64,000 nt of DNA, from NCBI RefSeq assembly GCF_003148565.1, contig NZ_QGGL01000019.1:22158-86157 (forward strand). Reading direction: 5' to 3'. This DNA comes from Tumebacillus permanentifrigoris. Lineage in GTDB: Bacteria; Bacillota; Bacilli; Tumebacillales; Tumebacillaceae. Of this stretch, positions 41,998-50,752 are shown piece by piece (the stretch's first letter is position 1; the number at the start of each line of letters is the position of its first letter). The notes beneath the pieces were generated by a model. That model did not search any database, had not been told where the DNA came from, and worked only from the letters and a program-made list of their open reading frames with translations. The position numbers were made by a program, and so were the translations under genes.

Positions 41998-42567
41998 ATG
42001 AGCATTTTTGAAGGAGCTAACATTCTCGTCAGTTCGACGAACTACTCGAACATGGGGCAAGTGTATCTGGAGCAAGGCGAGCTGTTTGATGTCGTATTTC
42101 CCGCCGATTCGAACTTTACAATCGGCGACCCAGTGACTGCGACCATCTACCATAGAAACGGGATTCTCACCTTCCAGTCCACCGTAATCGGCACCATCGA
42201 CGACCGTATTCTCATGATCAAGCCGAGCCGCGACACCTCCCTGCTGAACCGCCGCCAACACACCCGCTATGATGTCAACTTGCCTGCGCGCGTCATCCTC
42301 GATGAGGAAAATGACCTCCAAGCAACCGTCAAGGACATCTCCGCCGGTGGTTTGCGCTTCCAGTCTGACAAGTACATCGAGGAAGGTCTGGAAGTCGACT
42401 TCACGCTGGGGACCAGCAACTTCACCGGTCGTGGGATCGTGCGCCGCGTCCAACTTCGCGAAGGTGTCTTCGAGTTCGGGATCGAGTTCGTGCTCACACC
42501 TGAGCTACAACGCAGCCTCGAGCAGTATCTGGTGCGTTATGAGCAAGTCAAACAGATGTCGAACTAA
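41998..42567 (+). CDS. PilZ-domain protein (probable c-di-GMP receptor)
   Basis: 189 residues: an N-terminal YcgR/YpfA-like domain (residues 1-85) and a C-terminal PilZ domain. The c-di-GMP-binding motifs are both present: RRQHTR near residue 88 (RxxxR) and DISAGG near 118 (D/NxSxxG). In Bacillus the YpfA relative slows flagellar motility. ATG at 41998 behind GAGAGGAG. With the two GGDEF proteins here it gives both synthesis and sensing of c-di-GMP. Confidence 0.92.
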   Translation: MSIFEGANILVSSTNYSNMGQVYLEQGELFDVVFPADSNFTIGDPVTATIYHRNGILTFQSTVIGTIDDRILMIKPSRDTSLLNRRQHTRYDVNLPARVILDEENDLQATVKDISAGGLRFQSDKYIEEGLEVDFTLGTSNFTGRGIVRRVQLREGVFEFGIEFVLTPELQRSLEQYLVRYEQVKQMSN

Positions 42568-42602
42568 AAAAACCCCCGGTCCTCGTGACCGGGGGTTTTT
42601 TT
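42566..42602. terminator. Convergent intrinsic terminator
   Basis: AAAAAACCCCCGGTC/GACCGGGGGTTTTTTT between the PilZ and SDR genes. Confidence 0.92.
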
Positions 42603-42606
42603 GCAA

Positions 42607-43302
42607 TCAGCGCAGAACGAGCTGCGACATGCGGATGTCGTCACCCTGTGTGAGCAGGTACGCGACTCCTTCTGCAACTGTCTCTGGGCGCAAGGCTGGG
42701 TGCCTGGTCGAGGAGGAGGAGCCTGCGAATTCGGTTTGGGTAGGTCCTGGTGCGACTGTGGCGACACGGATGCCAAATGGTCGCCCCTCCAAGTGCAACG
42801 CTTCAGACAGCCCCATCACGCCCCATTTGCTGGCACAGTACGCCGATGCATGCGCTTCTGATTCGAGGCCGAGCAGCGCCGCGATGTTGACGATCTGCCC
42901 CCCGCCGTGGCGCTTCATATGACCGAAGGCCGCACGACACATGTAAAACACCGCCTTGAGGTTGGTGTCGAGGATCTCATCGAGCATCACCGCATCAATT
43001 TCCTCTATCGGGGCAAAAGCGCCGACGCCCGCATTGTTGACGACGATTTCAAGGCGCCCGAACCGATCGGTGGCGACCTCGAACAGCCGTTCCACCTCGA
43101 GTTGGTCCCGAATGTCACAAGCGACGGCGAGCAGGCGCTTGCCGACCCGCATCTCCTCTTGCAACCGTTCCAGACCGTATTCATTTCGGGCGACTGCCAC
43201 TACGTTGACTCCATGTTCCAACAAGTGCCTGACGATGGCGCGGCCAATTCCTTTGCTCGCGCCGGTGACGATCGCGGTCTGACCCGCAAGTAGACGTGCC
43301 AT
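42607..43302 (-). CDS. Short-chain dehydrogenase/reductase
   Basis: 231-residue classical SDR oxidoreductase. Cofactor motif TGASKGIG near residue 14, CDIRD, NNAGVG near 90, and the catalytic YCASK (Tyr-x-x-x-Lys) near 158 with the upstream catalytic position reading NIAALLG, where the usual Ser is Ala. Arg39-type residue (ARNEYGLERL) favours NADPH. Substrate unknown. ATG at 43302 behind GCGAGGAAACG. Confidence 0.9.
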   Translation of the reverse strand: MARLLAGQTAIVTGASKGIGRAIVRHLLEHGVNVVAVARNEYGLERLQEEMRVGKRLLAVACDIRDQLEVERLFEVATDRFGRLEIVVNNAGVGAFAPIEEIDAVMLDEILDTNLKAVFYMCRAAFGHMKRHGGGQIVNIAALLGLESEAHASAYCASKWGVMGLSEALHLEGRPFGIRVATVAPGPTQTEFAGSSSSTRHPALRPETVAEGVAYLLTQGDDIRMSQLVLR

Positions 43303-43411
43303 TCCGTTTCCTCGCTTTCCGATATGTCTGATTCTACCAAGAAGTATATACCATTCTACAAAATTCGTGTAGGATCGAGAATAGATTCCTTATTGGAGGC
43401 GACACGTCGAC

Positions 43412-44605
43412 ATGATCCGACACCCTGAGACCCCGTTTACCCTATTGCGGCGCAGCTTTCGCGACGTGCTCCCGGCCTCAGCCCGCGAGTTGAAGGCTTG
43501 GCACGAGCGAGCGTCGGAGATCCCTGATCCGGAGTTGCAGCGCCAAGCCCTGATGAGTTTGACAACCAAGCGCTTCCACGCCGACGGCGGCACGGTTTAC
43601 GCCACCGCTGCAGCGTCTGAGCACGTACATACGCTCGTGAAATTGATCGTCGCATTGCAGACGATCTCCGACTATCTAGACAATCTCTGCGACCGCAGCA
43701 CATCGCTTGATCCGCAGGACTTCCGCCAGATCCACCACGCGATGTTGGACGCGGTGACCCTGGAGGGCGGCGTTCACGAGTACTACGCCTATCGCGATGA
43801 AAAAAACGACGGCGGCTACCTCACAGCCCTCGTGCGCACCTGCCAAGACCAGATCGCCTTGCTCCCAAGTTACCCGCATGTCCAAGACGCCATCCGCTGG
43901 CTCGTCAGCCTCTATTGCGACCTCCAAGTCCACAAGCACGTCCGCGTAGAAGACCGTGAGCCACGCTTGATCGCCTGGCACGAACACCATGCCGCCATCC
44001 ATCGGTCCGACGATCCCCGCACTGCGACCGCCGCTGCAAGCCACGCAAGCTCCAGCGCTCAGGACCGCGAACCCCTGCTCGCTGAATCCACCGAGGTGAC
44101 TGCCCCGATCTTGATCCCAGAACTCGCTGCGCTCACCTGGTACGAGTTCTCCGCCGCCACCGGCTCCACGCTGGGGATGTTCATGCTGTTCCTCGCCGCA
44201 AGTGACGACGAGTTGACAACGCCGGATGTACACGCCATCCTGCGCGCGTACTTTCCATGGATTGGCGGGCTGCACATCTTGCTCGATTACTTTATCGACC
44301 AAGAGGAGGACTTGGAAGGTGGCGATCTGAACTTTGTCACCTATTACGATGCGCCCGAACGCGCCTACGAACGCATCGAGGAGTTCGCCTCGCGCTCCTT
44401 GCAAGCGCTCGAGGACCTCCCATCCCCGCGTTTCCACCGCTTGGTGTTGCAGGGTTTGGTCGGCATGTACTTCTCCGATGCCAAAGTTCTCGGGCACTCA
44501 CCACACCGCAAATTTGTGCTCGCGCTGACCGCTGACATGGGCCGCATCGCCACACTGTTTCACTGGGTCTGTCGCTACTACCGCAAGCGCTATGACTCCT
44601 TTTAA
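43412..44605 (+). CDS. ytpB: YtpB-like tetraprenyl-beta-curcumene synthase (DUF2600)
   Basis: 397-residue class I terpene synthase of the large-terpene (TS-L) family. In B. subtilis YtpB cyclises heptaprenyl/tetraprenyl diphosphate to tetraprenyl-beta-curcumene. The Asp-rich motif SDYLDNLCDR (near residue 90) and a second acidic stretch LLDYFIDQEEDLEGGDLNF (near 290) are present. A 35-residue Ala/Ser/Thr-rich segment near 205-240 looks like an inserted linker. Its substrate C35 diphosphate would come from HepS/HepT in this window. No squalene-hopene-type cyclase is nearby. Confidence 0.88.
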   Translation: MIRHPETPFTLLRRSFRDVLPASARELKAWHERASEIPDPELQRQALMSLTTKRFHADGGTVYATAAASEHVHTLVKLIVALQTISDYLDNLCDRSTSLDPQDFRQIHHAMLDAVTLEGGVHEYYAYRDEKNDGGYLTALVRTCQDQIALLPSYPHVQDAIRWLVSLYCDLQVHKHVRVEDREPRLIAWHEHHAAIHRSDDPRTATAAASHASSSAQDREPLLAESTEVTAPILIPELAALTWYEFSAATGSTLGMFMLFLAASDDELTTPDVHAILRAYFPWIGGLHILLDYFIDQEEDLEGGDLNFVTYYDAPERAYERIEEFASRSLQALEDLPSPRFHRLVLQGLVGMYFSDAKVLGHSPHRKFVLALTADMGRIATLFHWVCRYYRKRYDSF

Positions 44606-44662
44606 AACAACCGAGTCCCGCACATACTATCTCCGCCTGCTCAATTCAGGAGGTGGACGCAG

Positions 44663-44812
44663 TTGCCAACCAAACGCAAGGATCAAGCTACCAACACCTC
44701 GCAACCATCAGATACCCAAGAAGTGCTGACCTACCATTACGCCAAAGGTTATCTTCCCACGGAGAACCCCAAGCACGAAGAAATCCACGCAGACGGCGAC
44801 CGCAACCCTTGA
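44663..44812 (+). CDS. Small hydrophilic protein (49 aa)
   Basis: TTG start at 44663 behind a strong AGGAGGTGG site. The 49-codon product is charged and Pro/Thr rich with a motif-like centre LTYHYAKGYLPTENPKHEE and tail HADGDRNP. No hydrophobic helix. It follows the YtpB gene by 57 nt and may be co-transcribed. Not recognised. Confidence 0.6.
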   Translation: MPTKRKDQATNTSQPSDTQEVLTYHYAKGYLPTENPKHEEIHADGDRNP

Positions 44813-44894
44813 GGAACGAAACTCCCTGTCATAATCCAGACTCCTTTTAGGCATTCTACAAGCATGTCGGATATGTGGAAAGGAGGACTCCTCA

Positions 44895-45125
44895 ATGAAC
44901 CGTATCACATCTTGGGATAAGATCGCTCTTACCCTCGTCATCGTGGGGGCGTTGAACTGGCTGCTCGTCGGTTTGTTCCAATGGGACTTGGTCGCAGCAC
45001 TATTTGGCGGTGCAGACTCCTGGCTTAGCCGCATCATTTACACCTTGGTAGGGATCGCAGGTCTCTACTGCTTCAAATTGTTGCTGATGGGTCAAGACGA
45101 CCAGAAACAACAAAACACCCGCTAG
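44895..45125 (+). CDS. DUF378 family small membrane protein (YuzA-like)
   Basis: 76 residues, two membrane helices (IALTLVIVGALNWLLVGLF and IIYTLVGIAGLYCFKLLLM) with the family-typical GALNWLLVGLF and VGIAGLY. ATG at 44895 behind AAAGGAGGA. Followed by a strong terminator. The function of DUF378 is not known. Confidence 0.9.
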   Translation: MNRITSWDKIALTLVIVGALNWLLVGLFQWDLVAALFGGADSWLSRIIYTLVGIAGLYCFKLLLMGQDDQKQQNTR

Positions 45126-45139
45126 CAAAGTTAATGCCC

Positions 45140-45178
45140 AAAAAACCCTCACACCCGATCTGGTTGTGAGGGTTTTTT
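45140..45178 (+). terminator. Intrinsic terminator
   Basis: AAAAAACCCTCACA/TGTGAGGGTTTTTT hairpin (with mismatches near the loop) after the DUF378 gene. Confidence 0.88.
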
Positions 45179-45293
45179 GCGTCTTATAAAATAACTTTTT
45201 ATCAAACTCGCTATTTTTTTGAAAATATATCTTGCAATTCCTCCCTCGAAATTGTACGATTATTTACGAAATATAGAAAAGGGAGGCGTCAAA

Positions 45294-46802
45294 ATGAAAC
45301 GTAAAACATTCGTTACCGCACTCGCGACCGCCATCATGATGACCGCAGTCGTTCCGGCTGCATTTGCACAAACTGGTACCCAAGCACCAGTTGCTCAACA
45401 AGGTGTTGTCGCTTTCGACGCACAAGCAGCAGCTGTATCCGCTCTGAAGGCAGACGCAGCCCAGCACGGCTTCAAGTCGGATCTCTCCGACCTGAGCTAC
45501 GTGACCACGATCAATACCGATGCAGCAACCTATGTGCGCTACCAACAAACCGTCAACGGTGAAGAACTCTTCGCTCACCAAGTCACCGTTACCCTCAACA
45601 AAGCAGGTAAGTCTCTGCTGATCACCTCCGACTACGTTCCGAACCTCGTTGTCGAACCGATTGCGAAGAAAATCGGCGAAAACGCAGCTGAGCAAAAAGC
45701 GATGGTCGCTCTCAACGCAACCGAAACCAACTCGATGAACTCCCGCAAGTTCGGGTACGTCGTAGAAGACGGCAAAGCAGTTCCGTCGTACAAAGTCATC
45801 ACCCACTCCGGCGAATCCGTCGTTGAATCCTTCGTTCACGCGGAAAACGGCAAAGTCCTGAAAAAGCGCGACCTGAACCAACACGCGACGGGCACTGGTA
45901 AAGTGTTCAAACCGAACCCGGTTCGTACCGCTGGCAGCGCTACCGGCCTGACCGATAACCTGAACAAAGACTCCACCGCCCTGACCAACCAACTGAAAGC
46001 AGTTTCCCTGCTCGGTCTGGATGGCACCGGCTACCTGAAAGGCTCCTACGTTACCATCAAGTCTAAGGCAAACACCTTCTCCTCGACCTTCGCATACAAC
46101 TACACCCGTTCTTCGGCCTCCTTTGAAGACGTGATGGCATACTACCACATCGACACCCTGCAACGTTACATCCAATCGCTCGGTTTCACCAACATCAACA
46201 ACCGTTCGATCGTGGTTAACGTGAACACGTCGACCCAAGACAACTCCTGGTACACCCCGTCCACGAAGGACTTGACCTTCGGCACTGGCGGCGTTGACGA
46301 TGCAGAGGATGCAGGCATCATCGCGCATGAGTACGGCCACTCCATCCAGGACAACCAAGTTCCGGGCTTCGGCGCAACCAACGAAGGTGGCGCAATGGGC
46401 GAAGGCTTTGGCGACTTCCTGGGCACCACCTACGAGGACTCCCTCGTTTCCAGCACAACCTTCAACGCTTGCATCGGTGAGTGGGATGCTACTTCCTACT
46501 CCTCCACCACCCCGCCGTGCCTGCGCCGTCTGGACAACAACAAAGTCTACCCGGGTGCAATCGTCGGCGAAGTTCATGACGACGGTGAGATCTGGTCGCA
46601 AGCTGAGTACGAACTGGCAAAAGCATTTGGCCGTGACATCGCGACCAAGCTGATCCTCCAGTCGCACTTCTCCCTCACCTCGAGCTCCGGCTTCAACGCA
46701 GGTGCAAAAGCGATCAAAGCTGCTGACACCGCTCTCTACGCTGGTGCGCACGCTACGCAGATCACCTCGATCTTCGCAGCACGCGGCATCTCGACCAACT
46801 AA
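45294..46802 (+). CDS. Secreted zinc metalloprotease (HEYGH gluzincin, fungalysin/thermolysin-like)
   Basis: 502 residues: signal peptide (1-25, ending AFAQ), an FTP/PepSY-type propeptide (to about 200), then a gluzincin catalytic domain. HEYGH near residue 345 gives two Zn ligands and the catalytic Glu. EGGAMGEGFGDF about 20 residues later supplies the third ligand. The layout is closest to the M36/M4 border, and I cannot fix the MEROPS family. ATG at 45294 behind GGGAGG. Codon use here (GGT, GTT, AAC, ACC heavy) differs from neighbours, consistent with high expression. Confidence 0.88.
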   Translation: MKRKTFVTALATAIMMTAVVPAAFAQTGTQAPVAQQGVVAFDAQAAAVSALKADAAQHGFKSDLSDLSYVTTINTDAATYVRYQQTVNGEELFAHQVTVTLNKAGKSLLITSDYVPNLVVEPIAKKIGENAAEQKAMVALNATETNSMNSRKFGYVVEDGKAVPSYKVITHSGESVVESFVHAENGKVLKKRDLNQHATGTGKVFKPNPVRTAGSATGLTDNLNKDSTALTNQLKAVSLLGLDGTGYLKGSYVTIKSKANTFSSTFAYNYTRSSASFEDVMAYYHIDTLQRYIQSLGFTNINNRSIVVNVNTSTQDNSWYTPSTKDLTFGTGGVDDAEDAGIIAHEYGHSIQDNQVPGFGATNEGGAMGEGFGDFLGTTYEDSLVSSTTFNACIGEWDATSYSSTTPPCLRRLDNNKVYPGAIVGEVHDDGEIWSQAEYELAKAFGRDIATKLILQSHFSLTSSSGFNAGAKAIKAADTALYAGAHATQITSIFAARGISTN

Positions 46803-46810
46803 TTGAACGT

Positions 46811-46850
46811 AAAAAGACTGCATCGCCTCTAGGCGGTTGCAGTCTTTTTT
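46811..46850. terminator. Convergent intrinsic terminator
   Basis: AAAAAGACTGCA/TGCAGTCTTTTTT hairpin between the protease and the convergent PTS operon. Confidence 0.9.
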
Positions 46851-46863
46851 GTATGCTTACGTG

Positions 46864-48603
46864 TCACTCTGGTTGCTGCAAGTAAGTTTGCAGCTCTGTG
46901 CGAATCTCGGGCGCCGTTCCTAGCGTCAGCAAGCGCTGTGCAAGCGCAACGCAGTCCGCACGGTGCAGGCCGTGTACCGCATGCTTGATCTTGGCGATCG
47001 ATCCAGCGTCCATGCTCCACTCGTCCAGACCGAGCCCGAGCAGGAGTGGGGTGGCTTGCGGATCGCCCGCCATCCCTCCGCACATGCCTGTCCACTTGCC
47101 TTCGCGATGACCAGCCTCGATCACCATCTGAATCAAGCGCAACACCGCAGGATGGAAATAGTCGTACAAGTCAGCCACTTTTTCGTTCATGCGGTCGACA
47201 GCGACCGTGTATTGCACCAAGTCGTTCGTCCCGATGCTGAAAAAATCAACTTCCTTGGCGAACTGGTCGGCAAGCAAGGCCGCAGACGGAATCTCCACCA
47301 TCATGCCGACTTCGATCCCGTCGGCAAATGCGACGCCCTCTGCTCGCAACTGCTCCTGCGCTTGCAGCCACAACGCTTTCGCTTGTCTCCACTCCTGCAG
47401 GTTCGAAATCATCGGGAACATCACTTTCAACTGCCCATGCACACTCGCCCGCAAAATGGCGCGCAACTGTGTGAGCAGGATCTCTGGCCGGTCGAGACAC
47501 AAGCGAATCGCCCGGTAGCCGAGGAACGGATTCAGTTCCTTGGGCAGTTCCAGATACGGCAACTCCTTGTCCCCGCCGATGTCGAGCGTGCGAATCACCA
47601 CGGGATGACCTTGGAGGTTCTCTGCGACTTCGCGATAGGCGGCGAACTGTTCCTCCTCCGTCGGCATCGAGGTCGCGTTCATGAACAGGAATTCCGTGCG
47701 GAACAGTCCGATCCCCTCCGCCCCCTCTGCAAGCGAGGAGCGCGATTCCAGCGTGGTCCCGATGTTGGCGACCACTTCGATCTGATGACCGTCACGCGTC
47801 ACAGCCGGCTGGTTCGCGTAGACAGACAGCGCTTGCGACTGGTGGTGCTCGTCCTCCATCCGACGGCGTGCTTCCTCCACGGTCGACTCCAGCGGATGAA
47901 GCACGCAGGCGCCTGTGTTGCCGTCGAGAAGCAACAGGTCGCCCTGCTCGATCGTATCCAATGCCGCCCCGATGCCCAATACCGCTGGGATGCCCAGCGA
48001 CTTGGCGAGGATCGCAGTATGCGAGGTCTTGCCCCCGGTGCGCGTGACGATGCCGAGGATGTAGGTTTTGTCCAACTGCACGGTATCGGACGGCGTGAGG
48101 TCATCCGCCACCAACACGACTTCCTGCTGGATGTCAGCGAGACTCACGCCGCTGTTCCCGCCCAGATTGGTGCGCAACCGCTTGCCGACATCGCGGACGT
48201 CAGCAGCGCGCTCCCGCATGTATTCCTGGGGCAGACTTTCAAACAGTCCGGCGATCTGCTCCACAACTTGGTCGACTGCAAGCTCAGCCGAAACCAACTG
48301 GCCCTGTATCCGTTTTTCCATCTCGGGGAAAAAAGTCGGGTCGGCGAGGATGCTGGTCTGGCCTTCGAGGATCACCGCTTTGTCCGCACCAAGCGACTGC
48401 TTGGTTTTTTCCACGAGCGCTTGCAGTTGCTCCAGCGATTGTTCCTTGGCGGCGCGCAGTCGCTCGAGTTCTGCTGGTACGTCAGCTTCTGCGACCTGCT
48501 TGCGACTCAACGAATCTGTTGCTGCTTGCGGACGATAGAGATGGACACGCCCGATGCGGGTCCCGGCGGAGACGCCGAGACCTTGGATGCGTTGCTCTGA
48601 CAT
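46864..48603 (-). CDS. ptsI: PTS Enzyme I (phosphoenolpyruvate-protein phosphotransferase)
   Basis: First enzyme of the sugar phosphotransferase system: autophosphorylates with PEP and passes phosphate to HPr. 579 residues. The active-site His lies in GGKTSHTAILAKSLGIPAV near residue 190. The PEP-binding domain shows GLFRTEFLFMN near 295, FPMISNLQEW and GTNDLVQYT near 450, and the catalytic Cys in GMCGGMAG near 500. Start codon overlaps the ptsH stop by one base. Last gene of the fru operon. Confidence 0.97.
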   Translation of the reverse strand: MSEQRIQGLGVSAGTRIGRVHLYRPQAATDSLSRKQVAEADVPAELERLRAAKEQSLEQLQALVEKTKQSLGADKAVILEGQTSILADPTFFPEMEKRIQGQLVSAELAVDQVVEQIAGLFESLPQEYMRERAADVRDVGKRLRTNLGGNSGVSLADIQQEVVLVADDLTPSDTVQLDKTYILGIVTRTGGKTSHTAILAKSLGIPAVLGIGAALDTIEQGDLLLLDGNTGACVLHPLESTVEEARRRMEDEHHQSQALSVYANQPAVTRDGHQIEVVANIGTTLESRSSLAEGAEGIGLFRTEFLFMNATSMPTEEEQFAAYREVAENLQGHPVVIRTLDIGGDKELPYLELPKELNPFLGYRAIRLCLDRPEILLTQLRAILRASVHGQLKVMFPMISNLQEWRQAKALWLQAQEQLRAEGVAFADGIEVGMMVEIPSAALLADQFAKEVDFFSIGTNDLVQYTVAVDRMNEKVADLYDYFHPAVLRLIQMVIEAGHREGKWTGMCGGMAGDPQATPLLLGLGLDEWSMDAGSIAKIKHAVHGLHRADCVALAQRLLTLGTAPEIRTELQTYLQQPE

Positions 48604-48872
48604 TACGCTTCACCAAACTTGCTGTTGACCAGTTCGACCAGCGCGCGGACCGCCGCTTCCTCGTCCGCCCCTTCCGCCGTGATGGTCACCGTACTACCTT
48701 GAGCGAGGCCGAGCGTCATCAGGCCGAGGATGCTTTTGCCATCGACGGTGTTGTCGTTTTCGGTGATCAGCTTGATCGTCGAGCTGAATTTGTTCGATTC
48801 AGTCACAAAAAGTTGGGCCGGACGCACGTGGAAGCCTTGGTCGTTTTGAATGGTCACTTGTTCGCGGATCAT
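48603..48872 (-). CDS. ptsH: HPr phosphocarrier protein
   Basis: 89 residues. Phospho-acceptor His15 sits in GFHVRPAQ, and a regulatory Ser equivalent to Ser46 is present in GKSILGLMTLG. With both sites it could act as a general HPr as well as serve catabolite control. Here it is embedded between the fructose IIA gene and ptsI. GGAGGAATTCAC precedes the ATG. Confidence 0.96.
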   Translation of the reverse strand: MIREQVTIQNDQGFHVRPAQLFVTESNKFSSTIKLITENDNTVDGKSILGLMTLGLAQGSTVTITAEGADEEAAVRALVELVNSKFGEA

Positions 48873-48890
48873 GTGAATTCCTCCTCGTTC

Positions 48891-49343
48891 TTACAGCGTT
48901 TCGAGAATGTTAAAGATTTCTTGCGAGCTTTGCGCGTTCTGCAGTTGCTCACGGAAGTCGGCATTGATCAGTTTACGAGAGAGCGCGACGAGAATTTTCA
49001 GGTGGTCGTTGCCGACCGCTTCCTCCGGCACTGCGATCATGAACACGATGCTGACCGGCTTGCCGTCCATCGAATTCCATTCGACTGGCTGGGACAGGCG
49101 TGCAAACGACAGACCTGCTTTGGCAACCCCTGCCGACTTGCCGTGCGGAATCGCCACACCGAAGCCGATCCCGGTCGAGCCAGTGCCTTCGCGGGTGATC
49201 ACGGCGTCGATGTAAGCCTGCGTATCTTTCAAAAAGCCTGCTTGTTCCAAGCTGGCAGCCATCTGGGCCAGAACTTCGTCACGGGTAGATGCTTCCAACG
49301 GCAACAGTACGGTTTCTGCTTGCAAGAGAGCGGTTAGATTCAT
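48891..49343 (-). CDS. PTS fructose transporter subunit IIA
   Basis: 150-residue EIIA of the fructose-mannitol family. The phosphorylated His is in GVAIPHGKSAGV near residue 67, and the TGIGFGVAIPHG block is typical. It accepts phosphate from HPr and passes it to the IIB domain of the next protein upstream. Separate from IIBC, unlike B. subtilis FruA, where the domains are fused. Ribosome site AGGAGG. Confidence 0.95.
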   Translation of the reverse strand: MNLTALLQAETVLLPLEASTRDEVLAQMAASLEQAGFLKDTQAYIDAVITREGTGSTGIGFGVAIPHGKSAGVAKAGLSFARLSQPVEWNSMDGKPVSIVFMIAVPEEAVGNDHLKILVALSRKLINADFREQLQNAQSSQEIFNILETL

Positions 49344-49355
49344 GAAATTGACCTC

Positions 49356-50729
49356 CTAGGCAGTTGCTTTATTTTTTTTCAAGACACTGAGCAACAGGGC
49401 TGCAACCACAGTGCCGATGATGATCGACAACGCGTAGAGCAACGGATGACCTACGGCATTCGGGATCGGCATGACGAAGATCCCACCATGCGGAGCACGC
49501 AACGTACACCCGAACAGCATCGAGAGCGCCCCGGTCACACCTGCACCGACCATCATGGACGGAATCACGCGGAACGGATCAGCGGCTGCGAACGGAATCG
49601 CGCCTTCTGAGATGAAGGAAATGCCGAGCACAGCTGCGACTTTCCCGGCTTCACGCTCTTCGGAGGTGAACTTTTTCTTGGCAATCACAGTTGCCAACGC
49701 AACAGCCAGCGGCGGAACCATACCTGCCGCCATGACCGCTGCCATCGGGCCGAACACGTTGCTGCCGAGCAGACCGACAGCGAACGTATATGCCGCCTTG
49801 TTAAACGGACCGCCCATATCCAGCGCCATCATCGCGCCGAGCAACAGTCCGAGCCAGATTGCATTTGCCGAGTTCATCGTGGTCAGCCATGCTGTCAGCG
49901 CATCCATGACCGCTTTGATCGGAGTTCCGACCACATAGACCATCAAGAGCCCGGTGATCAGTGTCGAGAGGAAGGGAATGATCAAGATCGGTTTGAGACC
50001 TTCAAAGTTTTTCGGGAGCTTGATCGTGTCGCGCAGCCACTTCGCCACATACCCGGCGAGGAAACCGGCGATGATCCCGCCGAGGAACCCAGCGCCGTTT
50101 TGCGCGGCGAGCATCCCGCCGACCAGACCTGGTGCGAGACCCGGCTTCTCAGCGATCGAGAAGGCGATGAAACCGGCTAAGATCGGCACCATCAGCGCCA
50201 GTGCAGCACCACCGCCGATGTTCATCAGTGCGGCTGGCAGCGTCCCTTCTTCTTTGAAGGCATTGATTCCAAAAATGAAGGAGAGCGCGATGATCAGACC
50301 GCCCGCGACGACCAACGGGAGCATGTGTGAGACACCGTTCATCAAGTGCTTGTAAGGACCACGGCGCTGTGCAACGCGCGCCGGTTTTTTCACGTCCGCT
50401 TGGTTTGCGTCCGGCTGGGCTGCTGTCATCGCCAGCGCTTCGTCGAGCAAGCCCTTTGGATTTTTGATCGCTTCGCCAATCGGTACGGTCAGCACTGACT
50501 TGCCTTCGAAACGCCCGGCGTCGATGTCGATCTCAGCCGCGACGATGATCGCATGCGCGGCTGCAATCTCCTCATCAGTGAATTCATTTTCAATCCCCAT
50601 CGCACCTCGTGTTTCCACTTTGAGCGCGATGTTGTTCGCGATTGCTGCCTGTTGTAGAGCTTCTGCTGCCATGTAGGTATGTGCGATCCCCGTTGGGCAA
50701 GCAGTGACTGCCAAGATTTTTTTCTCCAT
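49356..50729 (-). CDS. fruA: PTS fructose transporter subunit IIBC
   Basis: 457 residues. The N-terminal IIB domain has the phospho-Cys in VTACPTGIAHTYMAAEAL near residue 11. After a linker (near 105-130) comes the membrane IIC domain with about eight to ten helices and family blocks GVSHMLPLVVAGGLIIAL, FISEGAIPFAAADP and CTLRAPHGGIFV. Imports fructose as fructose-1-phosphate, the substrate of FruK in the same operon. Confidence 0.95.
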   Translation of the reverse strand: MEKKILAVTACPTGIAHTYMAAEALQQAAIANNIALKVETRGAMGIENEFTDEEIAAAHAIIVAAEIDIDAGRFEGKSVLTVPIGEAIKNPKGLLDEALAMTAAQPDANQADVKKPARVAQRRGPYKHLMNGVSHMLPLVVAGGLIIALSFIFGINAFKEEGTLPAALMNIGGGAALALMVPILAGFIAFSIAEKPGLAPGLVGGMLAAQNGAGFLGGIIAGFLAGYVAKWLRDTIKLPKNFEGLKPILIIPFLSTLITGLLMVYVVGTPIKAVMDALTAWLTTMNSANAIWLGLLLGAMMALDMGGPFNKAAYTFAVGLLGSNVFGPMAAVMAAGMVPPLAVALATVIAKKKFTSEEREAGKVAAVLGISFISEGAIPFAAADPFRVIPSMMVGAGVTGALSMLFGCTLRAPHGGIFVMPIPNAVGHPLLYALSIIIGTVVAALLLSVLKKNKATA

Positions 50730-50752
50730 CTGAGGCTTCCCCTTTCACCACT

